From contig NC_092807.1 of assembly GCF_040954645.1 (NCBI RefSeq), positions 76,028,021 to 76,092,020 on the forward strand: a stretch of DNA of 64,000 nt, read 5' to 3'. The notes beneath the pieces are model-generated. The model had not been told where the DNA came from, ran no database searches, and saw only the letters and a program-made list of their open reading frames with translations. Made by a program: the position numbers and the translations under genes. Within the stretch, counting starts at the first letter, position 1. The number at the start of each line of letters is the position of its first letter. Positions 57,894 through 64,000 of the stretch are shown one piece after another. The stretch comes from Diabrotica undecimpunctata. Lineage: Eukaryota > Arthropoda > Insecta > Coleoptera > Chrysomelidae.

Positions 57894-58127
57894 TTCTTCT
57901 TCAAATACAGTTGTTTCTAACTTATCATCTCGCTTTTCGTTTATGCTCCCTGGATTCCATACATCCCATGTATGACTGTCTTCTTTTAACTTTCTTTCCT
58001 TTTCTTCCTTTCTCTTTTCCTTTTCTTCTTCTACACTTCTCTCTTTTGAGGAAATCCATTCTTTAATTTCTTCTATCCTTTCCTTTTCTGGGCTCGTCTC
58101 ATATGAGGAATGCCATTCTTTAAATTC

Positions 58128-58832
58128 TTATATCTTTTCCTTTTCTTCTTCTTCTGGACTCGTCTCTTTTGAGGAATTCCAGGCATTAACTTCTTTTATA
58201 CTTCTCTGCTTGCATCTTCTCATGTTTCTTTGTCCTTGTTTCGTTGCCAAATTCATTTCTACTATTCTTTTTTCATCCGCTTCATCTATATTCCTTGTTT
58301 CATTGTCCTTGTCCTTATCCAATTTTTCTTCCAATTCTATCAGTTCATTCTCGATTTTCATGGTTTTATTATTAAAATCCAACACTATATGCTTTTCCGA
58401 TAATTCGTCTACTCCTACTATCATATCATGCGACATATTTGGCATTATCACACATTGTAGTGAAAACAATTTCTTTCAGAATCGTATCCTAATTCGTATC
58501 CCTTCATTTATCGTTGCTAACGTTCGTTTATTCGCGCCCACTAAATTTACCCTAGGTATTTTATAAATTAAATTTGTCAAATTAACTTCTTCTATCAACT
58601 TTCTATTTACCAGCGAAATTTCAGAACCCGAATCTATCAAAATTTTTATGGGTGTCTCATTTATAAATCCGTTTATATATTTTAAATTTGATCCATTTTC
58701 TTTGTCCTTATGTCCTGCGAGTTTTATAAATTCCTTTGGGTAACAAAAAATTCCGGTGTTTTTCTTTGTTTTTAGTGAGCGCCTTCGCGAAAATCCTCCT
58801 GTTGTCTTTCTGTACTTCTTCTGTCCTCGCAT
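58128..58832 (-). pseudogene. Protease of element C (stop after the flap region) and Glu-rich linker
   Basis: NGFINETPIKILIDSGSEIS, LVNRKLIEEVNLTNLIYKI, VGANKRTLATINEGIRIRIR, stop (58473-58475), then LQCVIMPNMSHDMIVGVDEL and EKHIVLDFNNKTMKIEN, and a Lys/Glu/Asp-rich linker to a second stop at ~58126. The DSG active site is intact. All pieces are in the same register as the RT frame, so only two nonsense codons disconnect them. The start overlaps the end of gag by ~60 bp in another frame. Confidence 0.82.
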
Positions 58833-60373
58833 TGTCTCTCTTCCCCGTATTCTTCTATTTGTGTGTTATTTACCTCTCTTCTCACTCCTCCTGGCCTTTC
58901 GGATTCGTATCTGTTGTCCCTATATCCTTGTTCATTTGTCCTCCTGTAATTGTTATTTTCTTTATAGTCTGTGTATGTATTTCTATTGTGGTTTTCTCTG
59001 TATCTGTCTCGGTTTCCTTGCTGGTTCCTGGATTCGTATCTCTCTCTCCTGTTTTCTCTATTTTCGTATTCTCTTCTCGGAATAAATTCCCTTTTAGGTC
59101 GGTCTTGACGATAATTTTGTCTCCTATCTCTGTTTTCCTGCATTTCTTGTGGTCTTCTAGTTTTTCTGTCTCGTAAATGTGATTCTCTTATTTGTAAAAA
59201 TTGACAGAGACTATCAATGTCTTTGTAATTTTGCAAAGTAATGTGGTCTTCTAATGTTTCCTCAAACTGTCTGGCAATCAATTCTACCAATTGTTCCGAT
59301 GAATAATTGTACTCTAAATGTTTGGCGTTGTTGTAGATCTGTAAAGCATAGACTTTTTCTGATACTCCCAACTTTTCGTTATATTTTCCGTTCTGCAGTT
59401 CTTTGTTGATCTCCAATTGCTGTATTTTGCCCCAGAAATAGTTCAAAAATCTTTTCTCAAAGTTTTCCCAATTGGTAAATTCCTCTTCTTTACTGTCAAA
59501 CCATAAACTCGCCTCATCTTTAAGATGGTTCCTTATCGTTTCTTTGGCTGTTTCGAAGTTACCGATGTACCGCACTTTCTTCTTTAAATTATTTATGAAA
59601 ATTACTGGGTGTAATTTTTTTACGTCCCCGCCAAACCTTATTTTCACATAATCTGTACTATGGATAAGCATTTCCCTTCTTTCTCCAAAATTTTGTTGCG
59701 TCTTGATTTTCGCAATTTGTCTTTCGTTCTGCTTAACTTTTTCTTCTATTTCTCGCTTGTCTTCTTGTAACGCATTTTTAAATTTGATTTCCAATTTCTC
59801 TAGCTCCTTTTTATGATCGTTCTTTATCTCCTTCATTGTATTTTGAATTTTTATTTCTTGTTCTTTCATTTGATCTTTAATTCTCATTTCTTGCTGTCCC
59901 ATCTCGTTCTTCATCATTGTCAAACATCCTTTTATTTCCTTTTCATATTTTTCTATGCGTTCCTCCATTTTTTTGTTGTTCTCCTCTATGGCTTGTTTTG
60001 TTTCCTGTTGTTTTTTATTTATTGTTTGTTTTGTTTCTTCCATTGTTTGTTTCATTTGTTGTTGTGATTCCTCTATTTTCTTTGAGGTTTCTTGTTGATT
60101 TCTATCCATTTTTTGTGATTGTATTTGCATCAGTTGTAATATTTTCTCTAATCCTGATAATTCCTGACTCTCTCTCTCCATAATTGTTGTTTCGAAAATG
60201 TCTTCTTGTTCTAAATGTTCTTCTTGTTTTTTGTTTTCTTTACTTTTGCTTCTCGTTGCAGCTATTTGTTTATCTCTTGAAATATTATCCCCGCCAAATG
60301 CCAACTTTAAATTTCCTCGATTTGTTGCAAATACGGCAAATCCTCCGTTCACCCAAATATAAATATTTGTCAA
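58772..60373 (-). CDS. Gag of element C (533 codons)
   Basis: The leader-encoded start (first ~25 residues may be untranslated) contains LAFGGDNISRDKQ. Then RSKSKENKKQEEHLEQEDI and a coiled coil of ~150 residues rich in QQETKQTMEE units. The capsid follows: IRFGGDVKKLHPVIFINNLK, NHLKDEASLWFDSKEEEFTN, FLNYFWGKIQQLEINKEL, LEYNYSSEQLVELIARQF and NYKDIDSLCQFLQIRESH. A long Arg/Asn/Glu-rich C-terminal tail (YRENHNRNTYTDYKENNNY) takes the place of a CCHC knuckle, as in some insect Gypsy elements. It is intact and is the best template for reading the broken gag of B and fragment E. Confidence 0.85.
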   Translation of the reverse strand: MTNIYIWVNGGFAVFATNRGNLKLAFGGDNISRDKQIAATRSKSKENKKQEEHLEQEDIFETTIMERESQELSGLEKILQLMQIQSQKMDRNQQETSKKIEESQQQMKQTMEETKQTINKKQQETKQAIEENNKKMEERIEKYEKEIKGCLTMMKNEMGQQEMRIKDQMKEQEIKIQNTMKEIKNDHKKELEKLEIKFKNALQEDKREIEEKVKQNERQIAKIKTQQNFGERREMLIHSTDYVKIRFGGDVKKLHPVIFINNLKKKVRYIGNFETAKETIRNHLKDEASLWFDSKEEEFTNWENFEKRFLNYFWGKIQQLEINKELQNGKYNEKLGVSEKVYALQIYNNAKHLEYNYSSEQLVELIARQFEETLEDHITLQNYKDIDSLCQFLQIRESHLRDRKTRRPQEMQENRDRRQNYRQDRPKREFIPRREYENRENRRERYESRNQQGNRDRYRENHNRNTYTDYKENNNYRRTNEQGYRDNRYESERPGGVRREVNNTQIEEYGEERQCEDRRSTERQQEDFREGAH

Positions 60374-60584
60374 AAATTTTCAAATGTTATCAAACGTCAA
60401 TCAAAAAAAAATTAAATAAATTGTTAGAAAATGTAAATTTAGATAAAAATTTTAAATGTCATAAAAAATGTACCAAATTATTATTCACTTGCCCAAAAAA
60501 AAAAAACTATAACTGCCTGTTGTTTTTATTTTTCAAATTGTATCTCTTTCCAAATGTAACTAGTAATACTTTTTTATCAGCCCT

Positions 60585-60600
60585 CACGTTCTGTTCGCCA
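60585..60600 (-). promoter_or_regulatory. Primer-binding site of element C (TGGCGAACAGAACGTG)
   Basis: Reverse strand, two bases after the 5' LTR end (...CACAACA). It differs from the B/E site after TGGC. Confidence 0.6.
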
Positions 60601-60602
60601 AT

Positions 60603-63172
<2,570 letters not shown>

Positions 63173-64000
63173 ACAAAACGGAGTGCGAAAACTTATAGAG
63201 GTATAGCACTATTAGAAGTAGTCTATAAAATACTTGCAAACATTATTAGGAAAAGATTATTAAAATATGATAAAGTGATTGGAGACTACCAGGGAGGTTT
63301 TAGATCAGGAAGAACAACTACTGATCAATTAGGTATGTTAAAATTGATACAAAATATTAGCTACGAACAAAACTTAGGATTACATATGCTATTTATCGAT
63401 TTTAAACAAGCATATGACTCCATAAATCGAACGATGCTATATGAGGCCATGAGAACATTAGAAATACCAGAAAAGCTTAGAAGACTAGTAAGAATGACGC
63501 TTAGAACACGATAAATAGGGTAACAATGGAAGGAAGCTTTTCGAGACAGTTCACAGTGAATAAAAGTTTAAAATAAGGGGATCCGCTATCAACGAATTTA
63601 TTCTACCCAGTATTAGAACAAATCGTAAGAAGATCAAGTATGAGCACAAACAGGACTTTTTTTCCCGAAATTTGAAGAAGAAGCAAAGATATATAGAAAT
63701 GAATTTGAATACTCAGGAGTAACCGTAACGAACACTGGAAAGGATAAAAAAGAGATAGACAACAGATTAAAGAAGGGAAACAGAGTGATAGGGTCTTAGT
63801 GATCCTTCAATGCATTACTGAAAACAAAAAATGTGTCAAGAACAGCTAAACTGCGAGTCTACGAGACAGTAATCAGACCCACAGTGATGTATACTAGTGA
63901 AATGTGAATTATGAACTAGCAGGAAAAAAAGAAAGTAGAGATAGAGTAAAGGGAAAAGAAAAGTGCTCACAAAAAATTTTCAGAGGAATAAAGACGGTAG
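63173..64000 (+). pseudogene. LINE reverse transcriptase relic (RTE-like), runs off the window
   Basis: YRGIALLEVVYKILANIIRK, GDYQGGFRSGRTTTDQLGML, MLFIDFKQAYDSINRTMLYE (63390-63450, motif A), then a stop at 63512. Decayed LSTNLFYPVLEQIVRRS follows, then a deletion across the catalytic box. The thumb blocks are FEYSGVTVTNTGKDKKEIDN and KLRVYETVIRPTVMYTSE near 63850-63900. Several frame changes. Confidence 0.8.

Overview
The window is AT-rich eukaryotic DNA, most probably from an insect. The evidence is the mixture of LINE families, Ty3/Gypsy LTR elements with an ATAT target preference, long (AT)n runs and A-rich spacers. I see no convincing host gene, no rRNA, tRNA or CRISPR array, and no bacterial gene organisation. 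Nearly every readable protein belongs to a transposable element, in many cases nested or broken.

Layout. 1-1440: two reverse-strand LINE relics. 2042-4929: a 5'-truncated Jockey-type LINE. 5096-10852: a DNA transposon with near-identical ~555-bp terminal inverted repeats and one almost intact 1409-aa protein (zinc motifs, a possible transposase core, an XPG/PIN-like nuclease region, a tesmin-like CXC motif). 10930-12093: LTR/leader/gag fragment of a Gypsy family met again at 46-62 kb. 12345-17560: a tandem duplication, a tiny retroposon insertion with target duplication, a Helitron helicase relic and two more LINE relics. 17852-37225: a large inverted duplication (arms ~2 kb, spacer ~2.6 kb). 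The (AT)n run of its left arm received two LTR insertions: a solo LTR (18129-18674) and Gypsy element A (18683-30611), which is itself split by an I-type LINE (22012-27893, 11-bp target duplication). 37226-46200: reverse-strand Gypsy element D, interrupted by a 1.1-kb insertion. 46350-53873 (B) and 53927-62408 (C): two related reverse-strand Gypsy elements, both lying in (AT)n DNA. 63173-64000: an RTE-like reverse transcriptase relic running off the window.

Most notable points. (1) Element A carries, downstream of its integrase, a TARG1/OARD1-like macrodomain (ADP-ribosyl hydrolase fold) followed by a CCCH zinc finger; this looks like a captured host module in a retrotransposon and is decayed in this copy. 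(2) The 5.76-kb long-TIR transposon may be an autonomous element of an Academ/AcademX-like or undescribed type. (3) At least four LTR insertions lie in (AT)n tracts. (4) A GGCGGGGA motif recurs at the polypurine tract, leader and gag of the B/C/E family. (5) The second LTR of element C is a mosaic containing 335 bp of integrase gene, which looks like reverse-transcriptase template switching.

Family assignments come from motif recognition by eye. Identity figures are given only where bases were compared directly.
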